64,000 bases of DNA from Robertmurraya_A mangrovi (GCF_034427655.1 NZ_JAXOFX010000002.1:420681-484680); one strand, 5' to 3'; shown: positions 16,907 through 25,968, numbered from the stretch's first letter. Notes: generated by a model not told the origin, from the letters alone. Made by a program: numbers and translations.

Positions 16907-16922
16907 TAGTTTTGTAATAAGT

Positions 16923-16945
16923 AAAGTCGTAGGGATGCCTACGAC
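16923..16945. terminator. Bidirectional terminator between the PHP gene and serA
   Basis: AAAGTCGTAGG and CCTACGACTTT arms with a very short loop, with A and T runs on the proper sides for both strands. Confidence 0.85.
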
Positions 16946-16973
16946 TTTTGTGTTTATATTAGCTTGTTTTGTA

Positions 16974-18551
16974 CTAATTAATACGAATACGGTTGAGTGA
17001 AACAATGTCATCAAGACTTGTTAACGATGTTAGAGATTCATCATCCAACGGTTTATCAAAAGATAACACCATGATTGCTTCTCCCCCAACTTGTTTTCTT
17101 CCTACTTGCATCGTTGCAATATTTACTTCATTATCTCCCAGTATTTTACCTACACGACCAATGACTCCTGGTCGGTCCATATGTTGAATGTACAGTAAAT
17201 TTCCCTCAGGATGAAAATCAATGTTAAAGTCATTTAAATACACAATTCTAGGGCCGTAATGATCAATGTATGTTCCTCTTATTGAATAATGTTGTTTTTC
17301 ACCTTTTGCTGTAACCGAAATTGCATTGGCATATCCAAAGGAATTAGTAGAAATTTTCTCTCCTATTGTAATTCCACGTTCTTTTGCTGTCAGGAGTGCA
17401 TTTACTTCATTTACGTGTACATCGATTCGGTTCTTAAAGAATCCTGCTAAAAGTGCTTTCGTTAAATAGGACGTTTCCAAATCGGATACGGTGCCAGAAT
17501 AGGTTATCGATAATTCATCAATGCCTTCTTTTATGCACTGAGACAGTATTAATCCTATTTTTGTTGATAAGTGATGAAACGGGCGAATTTTTTCAAAAAT
17601 GTCTCTAGACATAGCTGGGAGGTTAATAGAGTTAGACACTGGTTTATCTTCAAAATACGTTCTTACTTCCTTAGCAACCTGTGTTGCCACATTTAATTGA
17701 GCCTCTTTTGTTGAGGCTCCTAAATGTGGAGTAACGATAACATTATCAAATTTAAATAACTGATGTTCTCCAGGAGGTTCGGTTACAAAGACATCGATAG
17801 CGGCTCCTGCAACGTGACCATTTCCTAGGAACTTAGCAAGTGCATCTTCATCAATAATCCCACCACGTGCACAGTTTAAAAAGTATACACCTTTCTTTGT
17901 TTTAGCTAGTGTATCTTCATTAATTAGACCTTTAGTTTGAGGTGTGAGAGGAGTATGAACCGTAATGATATCAGCTAGTTCCAAGACTTCATCTAATGAG
18001 CTTGATTCTACACCAAGTTTGTTTGCTCTTTCTTTCGTTAAGAAAGGATCGTACACATGGACAGACATACCAAAGACTTTAGCTCTTTTAGCTAACTCTG
18101 AACCGATTCTGCCCATTCCTAGAATTCCTAACATTTTTCCATATAGTTCGGTACCGATAAAGTCATTTCGACGCCATTCTAAGTTTTTTACAGATTGGTG
18201 AGCTTGAGGGATGTTTCTCATTAAAGAAGCCATCATGGCAAAGGTGTGTTCTGCAGTTGAAATAGTATTTCCATCAGGGGCATTTACAACAATAATGCCA
18301 CGTTTAGTTGCAGCTGTAACATCAATGTTATCAACCCCAACACCGGCACGAGCAATGATTTTTAATTGAGGCATTTTTTCTAAGAGGTCATTTGTTACTT
18401 GTGTGGCACTTCTGACTAGCAGGGCATCGACTTTATCTAATTCCACATCCGGATCTGTTACTTTTTTGATAATTAATTGGCCATTTTTAAAGTCTAAGAG
18501 TGGTTGTAATCCGTCTTCGCTAATAGCATCAGCTACTAATATTTGATACAT
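16974..18551 (-). CDS. serA: D-3-phosphoglycerate dehydrogenase
   Basis: First enzyme of serine synthesis: oxidises 3-phosphoglycerate to phosphohydroxypyruvate with NAD. The NAD-binding motif LGMGRIGSELAKRAKVFGM is near residue 143, with catalytic Arg in NCARGGIIDEDAL (about 229), Glu near TEPP, and His in VTPHLGAST (about 279). An intervening domain and a C-terminal ACT domain (about 450-525, IQHMDRPGVIGRVG) make the long 525-residue form, which is usually feedback-controlled by serine. A good sigma-A promoter precedes it on the minus strand, with AGGGGG near the ATG. Confidence 0.96.
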   Translation of the reverse strand: MYQILVADAISEDGLQPLLDFKNGQLIIKKVTDPDVELDKVDALLVRSATQVTNDLLEKMPQLKIIARAGVGVDNIDVTAATKRGIIVVNAPDGNTISTAEHTFAMMASLMRNIPQAHQSVKNLEWRRNDFIGTELYGKMLGILGMGRIGSELAKRAKVFGMSVHVYDPFLTKERANKLGVESSSLDEVLELADIITVHTPLTPQTKGLINEDTLAKTKKGVYFLNCARGGIIDEDALAKFLGNGHVAGAAIDVFVTEPPGEHQLFKFDNVIVTPHLGASTKEAQLNVATQVAKEVRTYFEDKPVSNSINLPAMSRDIFEKIRPFHHLSTKIGLILSQCIKEGIDELSITYSGTVSDLETSYLTKALLAGFFKNRIDVHVNEVNALLTAKERGITIGEKISTNSFGYANAISVTAKGEKQHYSIRGTYIDHYGPRIVYLNDFNIDFHPEGNLLYIQHMDRPGVIGRVGKILGDNEVNIATMQVGRKQVGGEAIMVLSFDKPLDDESLTSLTSLDDIVSLNRIRIN

Positions 18552-18590
18552 AAAGAACCCCCTGTAAATATGTATTGTAATTTTCTGATT

Positions 18591-18619
18591 ATTTTACAAG
18601 ACGAATATTTAATTGTCAA
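18591..18619 (-). promoter_or_regulatory. Sigma-A promoter of serA
   Basis: On the minus strand, TTGACA (complement of 18614-18619), 17 bases, TAAAAT (complement of 18591-18596). It ends about 40 bases before the serA ATG. Confidence 0.75.
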
Positions 18620-18767
18620 TTGGTGAAAATGTTCATGTTTAAAATGAAAACGCTTTAAAATGTAAAAGGATGCGTTTTATTTATTATTAAGTTTTATTTT
18701 TGCGATTAGGAGCTTAGAACATGAGTAAATAAATTGCTTAAATTAATTTGGTTAACATATGTTGCCC

Positions 18768-18952
18768 GTTAATTTCCGCTCCAGGCACTTGCTTTCCGCA
18801 GGGAAGAATTAAAGAAAAAATCCAAAACCCGATTTTTTCAAAGAGCAAATTCTTCCTCGGGAGGGATGGGAGCCTCCTCGGCGTGCCGCCATGCGTGAGT
18901 CTCCCATTCCCTCTATCCCTGCAGGAGTCAAGTGCCCTCCGCTCCAATCAAC
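18768..18952 (-). repeat. Dispersed structured repeat, copy B (with nested palindrome)
   Basis: Minus-strand copy of the family, in the same direction as ppaC and serA. The outer arm GGCACTTG pairs perfectly with CAAGTGCC, and the inner arm TGGGAG with CTCCCA. About 53 extra bases (18803-18855) interrupt it, and these form their own hairpins: GAAGAATT with AATTCTTC outside, and GAAAAAATC with GATTTTTTC inside. The remainder of the 18620-19052 gap is AT-rich with no gene visible. Confidence 0.8.
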
Positions 18953-19052
18953 TCAGTGATTTTAAGCTAAAATACCTTTGCTTACAATGATTCAATATCA
19001 TTAATGTTCGGATATTATAAAAAGATTTATTTTCTAACACCTACCAAACAAT

Positions 19053-19084
19053 CAAAAAAACACGCAGATTATAAATTCTGCGTG
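19053..19084 (-). terminator. Terminator after ppaC
   Basis: CACGCAGA and TCTGCGTG arms; on the minus strand the hairpin is followed by T7. Confidence 0.85.
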
Positions 19085-19094
19085 CTGTTAATGG

Positions 19095-20030
19095 TTATCC
19101 TCTTGCATTAAATACATCTGTTAAAATAGGTACGATTTGTTTCTTACGTGAGACTACACCTTTTAATAAAGCTTTGTTGTTTTCAAGTGTAACGTTGTAT
19201 GCTTTCTCAACAGCATCTGTCGCTTGACCTAAAGCTAATGCTGTGGAGTCATTGTTAAGAATATCGGTTACTACTAATAAGAATAAATCTAAGTTTTTAT
19301 TTTCGATATTTTGGTTCAGTGCTGCTTCTAGTTCGTCTTGTTTTGATAGAACATCTTGTACATCAACCGCGTTTACTTGAGCAATTTCTACCTTGGAATT
19401 ACCCATTTGGAATTCTTTCGCATCAAGTGAAATTAGTTGCTCGACTGTTTTATCACTTAAGTCCGCACCAGCTTTTAGCATTTCTAAGCCGTATTGTTCA
19501 GCATTAACGCCCGCGATTTCCGCTAGTTCTTTAGCTGCATCCACATCTTCCTGTGTGCAGGTTGGAGATTTAAATAATAAAGAGTCAGAGATAATAGCTG
19601 AAAGCATTAGTCCAGCAACTTCTTTACGAATTTCTACTCCATTTTCTTTGTACATTTTCTTTAAAATCGTTGCAGTACAACCAACAGGCTCCGCGCGATA
19701 ATATAGAGGGTCACTAGTTTCAAAATTTGCAATTCTGTGATGATCAATTACTTCAAGTACACGAACTTGATCAATATCATTTGCACTTTGTTGACGCTCA
19801 TTATGATCCACTAAGATAACTTGATTTACTTCGCTCGCTACTGCTTCAACTAAACGAGGCTGTTTAACTTTAAATGTTTCAAGTGCATAATTTGTTTCAC
19901 CGTTAATCTCCCCTAGGCGAATAGGTTCAACGTTCATTCCTAGTTCTTTCTTTAATTCAGCGTAAGCGATTGCTGAACAAATAGAGTCAGTATCTGGGTT
20001 CTTATGTCCAAAAATAAGTACTTTTTCCAT
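19095..20030 (-). CDS. ppaC: Manganese-dependent inorganic pyrophosphatase (family II)
   Basis: Hydrolyses pyrophosphate released by biosynthetic reactions. It is a DHH-family protein: FGHKNPDTDSICSAIA at the N-terminus gives metal ligands, LVDHNE and VIDHHRIANF (the DHH motif, about 95) complete the site, and the C-terminal DHHA2 domain ends in the substrate-binding SRKKQ segment (about 296). Length 311 is usual. AAGGAGATCAAC before the ATG is the ribosome site. In B. subtilis ppaC lies elsewhere, so its place between serA and ribU is a local rearrangement. Confidence 0.95.
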   Translation of the reverse strand: MEKVLIFGHKNPDTDSICSAIAYAELKKELGMNVEPIRLGEINGETNYALETFKVKQPRLVEAVASEVNQVILVDHNERQQSANDIDQVRVLEVIDHHRIANFETSDPLYYRAEPVGCTATILKKMYKENGVEIRKEVAGLMLSAIISDSLLFKSPTCTQEDVDAAKELAEIAGVNAEQYGLEMLKAGADLSDKTVEQLISLDAKEFQMGNSKVEIAQVNAVDVQDVLSKQDELEAALNQNIENKNLDLFLLVVTDILNNDSTALALGQATDAVEKAYNVTLENNKALLKGVVSRKKQIVPILTDVFNARG

Positions 20031-20302
20031 GTTGATCTCCTTTTAAATGGATTTTGTTAATATGTAAAATTTGTGACTGCTGCTAACTTAAATAGCCTAA
20101 TGAAAACTTGATTAATAATCAGAAGTTCCACCTAATAATTTAACATAAAATTAAGAAGAACCGCAAAAGAAATTATGCTACCTAAGCCGGTTTAGTTTGT
20201 TCCAAATTGATCATATTAGTCAATCAAGAATAGTAACTAAACAAACTTATTTCCAAATGAGAATTTGTGCGCTATAATAAAAACGTTAATTAAATATTGG
20301 TC
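20031..20302. other. Divergent spacer between ppaC and the ribU leader
   Basis: Mostly AT-rich. TATAAT at 20273-20278 with TTTCCA 17 bases upstream (20250-20255) is a plausible promoter for the FMN-riboswitch transcript. No gene with a ribosome site is visible. Confidence 0.5.
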
Positions 20303-20437
20303 TATCTTCGGGGCAGGGTGAAATTCCCGACCGGCGGTGATGAGATATTTTCTCTAAGCCCGCGAGCCTTTTGTTTTGGGCAGGATTTGGTGCGATTCCA
20401 AAGCCGACAGTAAAGTCTGGATGGGAGAGGATGGAGG
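20303..20437 (+). promoter_or_regulatory. FMN riboswitch (RFN element)
   Basis: The conserved segments appear in order: ATCTTCGGGGCAGGGTGAAA, TTCCCGACCGGCGGTGA, AGCCCGCGAGCC, GGATTTGGTGCGATTCCAAA, GCCGACAGT and GGATGGGAGAGGATGGA. This is the FMN-binding aptamer. The terminator at 20499-20525 is downstream and ribU follows, so FMN should reduce riboflavin uptake by premature termination. Confidence 0.95.
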
Positions 20438-20498
20438 TTCTGCAAACGTTCAAAAAATGTAAGTTTGAACGTTTATTAAGCATACCTTTTTATCTAAT

Positions 20499-20525
20499 CC
20501 CTCAAGTGGCAGCTTGAGGGTTTTT
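20499..20525 (+). terminator. Leader terminator of the FMN riboswitch
   Basis: CCCTCAAG and CTTGAGGG around TGGCAG, then T5. It sits between aptamer and ribU. Another hairpin (AAACGTTCAAA with TTTGAACGTTT, about 20444-20474) lies between and may take part in switching. Confidence 0.85.
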
Positions 20526-20598
20526 GTATAGACTGGTATGTTAAAATTGCTGAACTTTTCTTCTTTAAGCGAGATGGCCTAAAAGGAGAGAGGAAGAA

Positions 20599-21180
20599 AT
20601 GAAAAAACTTAATGTTAAAGCTTTAGTTTCAATTGGAATGTTGAGTAGTTTGTCTTACATCTTGATGTTATTGAATTTTCCACTGCCGCCATTTCCACAA
20701 TTTTTAATGATCGATTTCAGTGATGTACCTGCATTAATTGCCGCCATCATCTTTGGTCCAGTTGCAGGAATACTAGTAGAGTTATTGAAAAACATACTAG
20801 ATTACTTTATGACAGGTAGTGCGACAGGAGTTCCGGTGGGGCATTTTGCAAACTTCATAGCAGGCATACTATTTGTACTTCCGACTTACTATGTGTACCA
20901 AAAGCTTAAAACTACTAAAGGCATGACAATTGCTTTAGTAGTAGGCTCAGTGACAATGGCTGTATTAATGAGTGTATTAAATTATTTTGTCATTTTACCT
21001 GCCTATACATTCTTTTTGAATATGCCAGCAATGTCGGGAGCTGAAACTCGTACACTAATCGTAACGGGTATACTACCATTTAATTTAATTAAAGGTGCTT
21101 TTATTGCTGTTATCTTTATGCTGTTATTTACTAGAATGAATACATGGATTATGAAGCAAAGTACGTATAAAAGTGCTTAA
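20599..21180 (+). CDS. ribU: Riboflavin ECF transporter S component RibU
   Basis: Substrate-binding membrane subunit that takes up riboflavin together with the shared EcfA/EcfA'/EcfT module encoded elsewhere. The 193-residue protein has six hydrophobic segments, the N-terminal KALVSIGMLSSLSYILMLLNFPLP region, and the DFSDVPALIAAIIFGPVAGILVELLKN segment typical of RibU. It lies behind the FMN riboswitch, which fixes the substrate. GGAGAGAGGAAG is the ribosome site. A terminator follows. Confidence 0.95.
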   Translation: MKKLNVKALVSIGMLSSLSYILMLLNFPLPPFPQFLMIDFSDVPALIAAIIFGPVAGILVELLKNILDYFMTGSATGVPVGHFANFIAGILFVLPTYYVYQKLKTTKGMTIALVVGSVTMAVLMSVLNYFVILPAYTFFLNMPAMSGAETRTLIVTGILPFNLIKGAFIAVIFMLLFTRMNTWIMKQSTYKSA

Positions 21181-21192
21181 TAAATATAAGTT

Positions 21193-21227
21193 AACAACAG
21201 CAACGATGGAAACGTTGCTGTTGTTTA
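21193..21227 (+). terminator. Terminator after ribU
   Basis: AACAACAGCAACG and CGTTGCTGTTGTT, 13 paired bases, with a short T-rich tail. Confidence 0.8.
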
Positions 21228-21236
21228 TTTTGTGAC

Positions 21237-21267
21237 AAAAAAAATCCCCTACTAGGGGATTTTTTAT
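21237..21267 (-). terminator. Terminator after fer
   Basis: AAAAAATCCCC and GGGGATTTTTT arms. A and T runs on both sides make it able to work in both directions. Confidence 0.85.
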
Positions 21268-21273
21268 TGAATA

Positions 21274-21522
21274 CTATTCAAATTTTAATGCATCGCCATC
21301 AAAAGATTCGTCTGCAACTTTAATTGAATCAGTTGGACAGCCTTCGAATGCATCCATCATATCGTCGATTAATACATCAGGAATTTCTACAATCCCTTGG
21401 TTGTCGTCAAGAGTAACGAACGCAATGCCTTCATCATCATAATCATAAATATCTGGTGCAGCTGCTCCACAAGCGCCACATGCGATACAAGTTTCTTTGT
21501 CTACAATTGTGTATTTTGCCAT
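21274..21522 (-). CDS. fer: Ferredoxin, single [4Fe-4S] type
   Basis: Small acidic electron carrier of 82 residues. Cys12, Cys15 and Cys18 (CIACGAC) with Cys62 in GCPTDSI supply four ligands for one [4Fe-4S] cluster. The second cluster of 8Fe ferredoxins is missing, as in other Bacillus ferredoxins. TGGGAGG before the ATG is the ribosome site, and a sigma-A promoter lies about 95 bases upstream. It is divergent from ypbB, as in B. subtilis. Likely partners are cytochrome P450-type or desaturase enzymes, but none is adjacent. Confidence 0.95.
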   Translation of the reverse strand: MAKYTIVDKETCIACGACGAAAPDIYDYDDEGIAFVTLDDNQGIVEIPDVLIDDMMDAFEGCPTDSIKVADESFDGDALKFE

Positions 21523-21610
21523 GAAAAAAAACCTCCCAATGAATTAAAACATTTTTCTCTTAATAGTGTATTCCATTTTAATTTAAATGGAAACGCATTC
21601 CTCATCTTTT

Positions 21611-21639
21611 ATTGTAAAGGTGAATGAATAACTTTTCAA
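21611..21639 (-). promoter_or_regulatory. Sigma-A promoter of fer
   Basis: On the minus strand, TTGAAA (complement of 21634-21639), 17 bases, TACAAT (complement of 21611-21616). Confidence 0.65.
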
Positions 21640-21651
21640 TAGAAAAAGCAT

Positions 21652-21666
21652 TGAGAATGCTTATCA
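21652..21666. promoter_or_regulatory. Fur-box-like sequence between fer and ypbB
   Basis: TGAGAATGCTTATCA agrees at 12 of 14 specified positions with the 7-1-7 Fur box TGATAATnATTATCA. It lies 12 bases upstream of the fer -35. The rest of the 21667-21947 spacer is AT-rich without a recognisable gene. Confidence 0.4.
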
Positions 21667-21947
21667 TATAAGGGTTTAGACAACTTTTAGCCTTAAAATA
21701 AGGACAGGATGTTTAAAAAAATGTTTTTATTATGTGAAAAATGAATCCTGAACTAAACACACTAGGAAGTTAAAGAAGAATTTACTTCAACTTAATTATT
21801 CTATTCGTGATAAAATAGAATTATGTTTAAAGTGAGAAATTTGCATATTAATCACTAACCAGGAGTTAAAATATTTTCTTACAATATTATTACCATGGTT
21901 ATATTGATTATTTAGTCACAAAAAAATATTATTCCTAAGGTGATTGA

Positions 21948-23009
21948 ATGAACCTTCTATTTATAGAAAAAGTTATCCTATTCTGTTTATATAAAATAGA
22001 CGGTGAGAGGACCATTTATTCTATATACCACCTGTTAAAAGGCAAGAAGTCTTCCCAAACTTTACAGGATGCCCATCTTTTTCAGCTGTTACCTTATTTT
22101 GGTTCCTACCATCAGATAACACGTGAACAGTTAGAATCTATTATTAAAACCTTGCTGAATCAAGGACACATTATGAAAAAACAAGATTCACATGTTTTAG
22201 TAACTGAAAAAGGTTTAGAAATTGTAAAACCCTTTTGTAATCAATACCCAATATTAAAATATTTAAACGGCTGGACCTTTCAGTATACAGAAATATTTTG
22301 GAGAAGGCTTTCCTTGTTGGTACAAGTTGCATCCAACCTTCAACATGGGGAAACAAGGTATTTGCCGATTCAAAAAGATAGAGAAGTTCAAATTTGGCTT
22401 AAGAAATTCTTACTTACTATTCCAGTTAATCGTAGTGAGTTAAGCGAAGTCCTTTTAAAAGAATTAATTGGCTGTTTTGAAAATGAACCTGATTTAGACC
22501 CTTCATCTGTCGTTATTAGATTAACAGGTTACAACACAATAGGGTTAACTGATCAACAAGCTGCAGGGGTGTTAAATATAGAGAATAGCTTTTATCATTA
22601 TAATTTTATTAGTTTATTACATTATATGATTAGCGTCATTTCCACGAATCCTGAATGTTACCCCATATTGTTCTCTATGATTGATAATTTTAATGAGGAG
22701 CTTCCACTCACACATTCTACCAAAAGTACTTATAATCTTATCCAAAAAGGCTACTCAATAGAGGAAATAGCCTTTATGAGGAGGTTGAAAATGAGCACCA
22801 TTCATGACCATATTGTTGAGTTAGCTCTGAACATGAAAAACTTCAGTATAGAACCTTATGTTAACGAAAATGAACAAGCTGAAATATTAGCTGCTGCTAA
22901 AATATCTCCCTCAAAACAATTAAAGCAAATTAGACAGTATGTTCAACATATGGATTATTTTAAAATACGCTTAGTCATTTCAAAATTTGGTGATTCAAAA
23001 TGGAGCTAG
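21948..23009 (+). CDS. ypbB: YpbB, helix-turn-helix protein upstream of RecS
   Basis: Conserved protein of unknown biochemical role that precedes the recQ-like gene in Bacillus. 353 residues, mostly helical. Near the C-terminus (about 260-290) the segment NLIQKGYSIEEIAFMRRLKMSTIHDHIVELAL is a helix-turn-helix of the type found at the end of RecQ proteins, which suggests that YpbB supplies a DNA-binding part for its neighbour. The last ten bases overlap recS. CCTAAGGTGATTG precedes the ATG. Confidence 0.88.
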   Translation: MNLLFIEKVILFCLYKIDGERTIYSIYHLLKGKKSSQTLQDAHLFQLLPYFGSYHQITREQLESIIKTLLNQGHIMKKQDSHVLVTEKGLEIVKPFCNQYPILKYLNGWTFQYTEIFWRRLSLLVQVASNLQHGETRYLPIQKDREVQIWLKKFLLTIPVNRSELSEVLLKELIGCFENEPDLDPSSVVIRLTGYNTIGLTDQQAAGVLNIENSFYHYNFISLLHYMISVISTNPECYPILFSMIDNFNEELPLTHSTKSTYNLIQKGYSIEEIAFMRRLKMSTIHDHIVELALNMKNFSIEPYVNENEQAEILAAAKISPSKQLKQIRQYVQHMDYFKIRLVISKFGDSKWS

Positions 23010-24493
23010 AATCACTATTAAAAAAGCATTTTAATTATCATTCATTTAAACATGGACAAAAAGAGGTCATCACTTCTATTTTGTCAGGCTCTCATACGAT
23101 GGCCATGTTACCAACCGGGACCGGTAAATCACTTTGTTATCAACTGCCTGCTTATTTATTAGAGGGACAGGTACTAATTGTTTCACCTTTATTATCGTTA
23201 ATGCAGGACCAAGTCGAGCAGCTTATTATTCGTGGAGAGAAAAGAGTGGTAGCTCTTAACTCTTTTCTAGATAAAAATGAAAGAACACAGATCTTTTCAC
23301 GTCTTGATCAATATAAATTTATCTTTATTTCTCCTGAAATGCTTTCAATTGATTTTGTCGTTCATAAACTTAAACAGCTTAACATTGCTCTTTTTGTAGT
23401 GGATGAAGCCCATTGTATCTCCCAGTGGGGTTATGATTTTAGGCCAGATTATATGAAACTTGGAACAGTGAGAGAAAAGCTAGGCAATCCTCTTACGTTA
23501 GCTTTAACCGCAACGGCTACAAAAGAGGTCGTTAGTGACATCATTCAGTCACTGAACCTTGAAATGTGGAATGAATTTATTTATTCAGTAGACCGTCCGA
23601 ATATTTCGATTCGAGTAGAATCGTTAGAAAGTGTTGTTGATAAACAAAAAAAATTAATCGAATTAGTCTCTACCTTACAAGGACCAGGAATCATTTATTT
23701 TTCTAGTAGAAGATTAGCAGAGGAAATGGTCGAGTTACTAAGGGGTAGCGGAGTTCAAAAAGTTATGGCCTATCATGGTGGACTTGACCAAGAAAGTCGA
23801 ATTTTAATCCAACAACAATTTCTTAACGGTCAGCTAGACTTTATTTGCGCAACGAGTGCATTCGGAATGGGCATTAATAAAGAAAATGTCCGCTTTGTCA
23901 TACATTATCATATGCCTTTGCAGCTCGAGTCCTATTTACAGGAAATTGGTAGGGCCGGCAGGGATGGTAAGGAAAGTATTGCAATACTATTATATATTGC
24001 TGGTGATGAACAACTTCCTTATCAATTAGCAGAAAGTGAATTACCCAATGTTAAACAAATTGAATTATGTTTTAAATGGATTCTTAATTGTCCTGACAAC
24101 CTTTCAAATATAGCGGATTTTGAAGCTGAACTTCGTATTTTAGCAAGGTTAACAGATATACAGTGGAGGATGATTCGAGATTATTTACAATCATTAAATG
24201 CTAATGAGTTAAATCTTACCAAATACATGAATGAATTTAAACTTTTTGTCGAACAACGATTGAATATCAAAAGGGATAAAATCAATGAAATTACAAGATG
24301 GACAAACTCGATTCAATGTCGAAGAGAAAAAATCTTGAATTATTTTGACGAACAGAAGAAAATGGATATAAGGAATTGTTGTGATATATGTGGAATGGAT
24401 ATGCAGTCTTTTTACAAAAAAGAGAATGAAGCCCATTCAATAGATTTTCAGTTCCATTGGAAAGATTACTTACAAGCCATGCTAACTAAGTGA
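23000..24493 (+). CDS. recS: RecQ-family ATP-dependent DNA helicase RecS
   Basis: 3'-5' DNA helicase of the short RecQ type. Helicase motifs are clear: Walker A MLPTGTGKSLCYQLPA (about 37-52), DEAH in VVDEAHCISQWGYDF (about 133), TATATKEV, and motif VI QEIGRAGRDGKE (about 314). The C-terminus carries a zinc-binding cysteine set (CRREKIL ... NCCDICG, about 435-464). HRDC and a full winged helix are absent, which fits the RecS/YpbC length of about 496. It overlaps ypbB and directly precedes ypbD, forming an operon. Confidence 0.93.
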   Translation: MELESLLKKHFNYHSFKHGQKEVITSILSGSHTMAMLPTGTGKSLCYQLPAYLLEGQVLIVSPLLSLMQDQVEQLIIRGEKRVVALNSFLDKNERTQIFSRLDQYKFIFISPEMLSIDFVVHKLKQLNIALFVVDEAHCISQWGYDFRPDYMKLGTVREKLGNPLTLALTATATKEVVSDIIQSLNLEMWNEFIYSVDRPNISIRVESLESVVDKQKKLIELVSTLQGPGIIYFSSRRLAEEMVELLRGSGVQKVMAYHGGLDQESRILIQQQFLNGQLDFICATSAFGMGINKENVRFVIHYHMPLQLESYLQEIGRAGRDGKESIAILLYIAGDEQLPYQLAESELPNVKQIELCFKWILNCPDNLSNIADFEAELRILARLTDIQWRMIRDYLQSLNANELNLTKYMNEFKLFVEQRLNIKRDKINEITRWTNSIQCRREKILNYFDEQKKMDIRNCCDICGMDMQSFYKKENEAHSIDFQFHWKDYLQAMLTK

Positions 24494-25114
24494 GTGTACA
24501 ATATGAATAATAAGTATAGAGAATTAATTAATGAGATTTCTGACAGGGAATTAATGTTCCATCTATTAGCAACTCAAGCCATTCTTTCAGTTGTTTCTTT
24601 TGTTGTAGGTATATTTCTATTTGATTCATACACAGATTTTCAAAGCCTTTTCATTTGGAATGACATAAGAATTATTTACATTGGTGGTTTAGTTGGAGTT
24701 CTTATCGTATTAGTAGACATTTTCTTTATGAAAGTACTTCCAAAATCTTATTACGATGATGGAGGTCTAAATGAAAAATTATTTAAAAATAAAAGCATCA
24801 TACAAATTGCTTTTATTGCAGCAATGGTAGCAATATGCGAAGAAATTTTGTTTAGGGGCGTATTACAAACTCACTTTGGATTAGTGATTACAAGTATCAT
24901 TTTCGCTCTTGTACATTATCGTTATTTATTTAATGCATTTCTTTTTATTAATATCATGGCACTTAGCTTTTTAATTGGATTCATCTATATGAAAACCGAG
25001 AATCTAGCAGTCACAATCTTTATGCACTTTATTATTGACTTTCTATTAGGTCTTAAACTGAGATATTCTAATAGGAATGGACTTCGTGAACAGGAAGGGA
25101 TTATACATGACTAG
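24494..25114 (+). CDS. ypbD: YpbD, CPBP-family (CAAX-like) intramembrane protease
   Basis: Membrane protein with about six hydrophobic segments. The CPBP motif is visible as EEILFRGVLQ (about 116-125), followed by FALVHY and FMHFIIDF, giving the conserved Glu-Glu, Arg and two His of the family. Substrate unknown; relatives act in protein processing or bacteriocin immunity. GTG 24494 directly follows the recS stop; an ATG at 24503 is an alternative and neither has a strong ribosome site, so coupling to recS is likely. The end overlaps ypbE. Confidence 0.88.
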   Translation: MYNMNNKYRELINEISDRELMFHLLATQAILSVVSFVVGIFLFDSYTDFQSLFIWNDIRIIYIGGLVGVLIVLVDIFFMKVLPKSYYDDGGLNEKLFKNKSIIQIAFIAAMVAICEEILFRGVLQTHFGLVITSIIFALVHYRYLFNAFLFINIMALSFLIGFIYMKTENLAVTIFMHFIIDFLLGLKLRYSNRNGLREQEGIIHD

Positions 25115-25853
25115 GGAAGGCCGAACACGTGATCAAGCTGAACGGTTAAGGAAGCGAATAGAGCAAAGCGAAGAACTAAATATAGACGAAGTTGAAGTTG
25201 TAAGTGGAGAAGGGGTAAAGAATAAAAAATTACCACCTAGAAGTAGACTTCATAAAAACAAAAAACAGAAAACCAAGTTTAAACTAAAATATCCTATTAT
25301 TAGATTGCTCGTATTGTCATTCATTCTTCTTCCAATCGTGATTTTTAGTTTCTACACATACAACGAGAATCAAAAAGGCACTTTAAAAACTTCAACAGGA
25401 GAAACGGACGGCTACGAAACAGTCGACCTAGAAAAGGAGGAATCATCCGACCCTTCTAGCAATCTTGATGAAGTAGAAGAAAATGAAGAGGAGCTTGAAA
25501 CAGAAGAGCAACCTGAAAGTAACAATGAAGCGCAGAGTGTTGTAGAGCAAACGGAAAGCAAGGATAACGACAATTCTGCATCAGTAAATTATGATAAAGG
25601 TGGTTCTCCAACACCTACAGAGCAAAAAACAAAAGTTAAAAAAGAGGAAAAACAGGAAAAAGAAGAAAATAGCTCAGCAACGGAACAACAAAAGAAAATG
25701 GTCTATCATACTGTACAGCCGAGCGAGACTCTGTTTCGCATTGCGATGAAATACTATAACTCTCAAGCAGGAATACAAATCATTTCAGAAGCAAATGGTA
25801 TCGTTAATAACGAAATACAAGTTGGACAAGTTCTTAAAATTCCTTTGAACTAA
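25107..25853 (+). CDS. ypbE: YpbE, membrane-anchored LysM protein
   Basis: Begins with a charged cytoplasmic part (about 1-65, many Arg and Lys), then one membrane segment (about 66-86), a long low-complexity linker rich in Glu, Ser and Asn (about 95-190), and a C-terminal LysM domain (YHTVQPSETLFRIAMKYYN to QVLKIPLN) that should bind peptidoglycan outside. ATG 25107 is chosen because AGGAAGGG at 25092-25099 is well spaced; the frame is open further upstream inside ypbD. It is the last gene of ypbB-recS-ypbD-ypbE. Function unknown. Confidence 0.88.
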   Translation: MTREGRTRDQAERLRKRIEQSEELNIDEVEVVSGEGVKNKKLPPRSRLHKNKKQKTKFKLKYPIIRLLVLSFILLPIVIFSFYTYNENQKGTLKTSTGETDGYETVDLEKEESSDPSSNLDEVEENEEELETEEQPESNNEAQSVVEQTESKDNDNSASVNYDKGGSPTPTEQKTKVKKEEKQEKEENSSATEQQKKMVYHTVQPSETLFRIAMKYYNSQAGIQIISEANGIVNNEIQVGQVLKIPLN

Positions 25854-25864
25854 TTGAACATAAA

Positions 25865-25894
25865 AACAGACATAGAAATTTATGTCTGTTTTTT
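25865..25894 (+). terminator. Terminator after ypbE
   Basis: AACAGACATA and TATGTCTGTT arms, loop GAAATT, then T-rich tail. Confidence 0.88.
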
Positions 25895-25968
25895 ATTATT
25901 TTTATTCATTTTCCCGTGGACAAACTCATAAAATTGTATAGATATGCTAGGGGAATGGAGAGGGAAGA

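Noticed and set aside
20286..20483. Minus-strand frame over the FMN riboswitch
   Set aside because: The bases are explained fully by the conserved RFN aptamer; the frame is a shadow.
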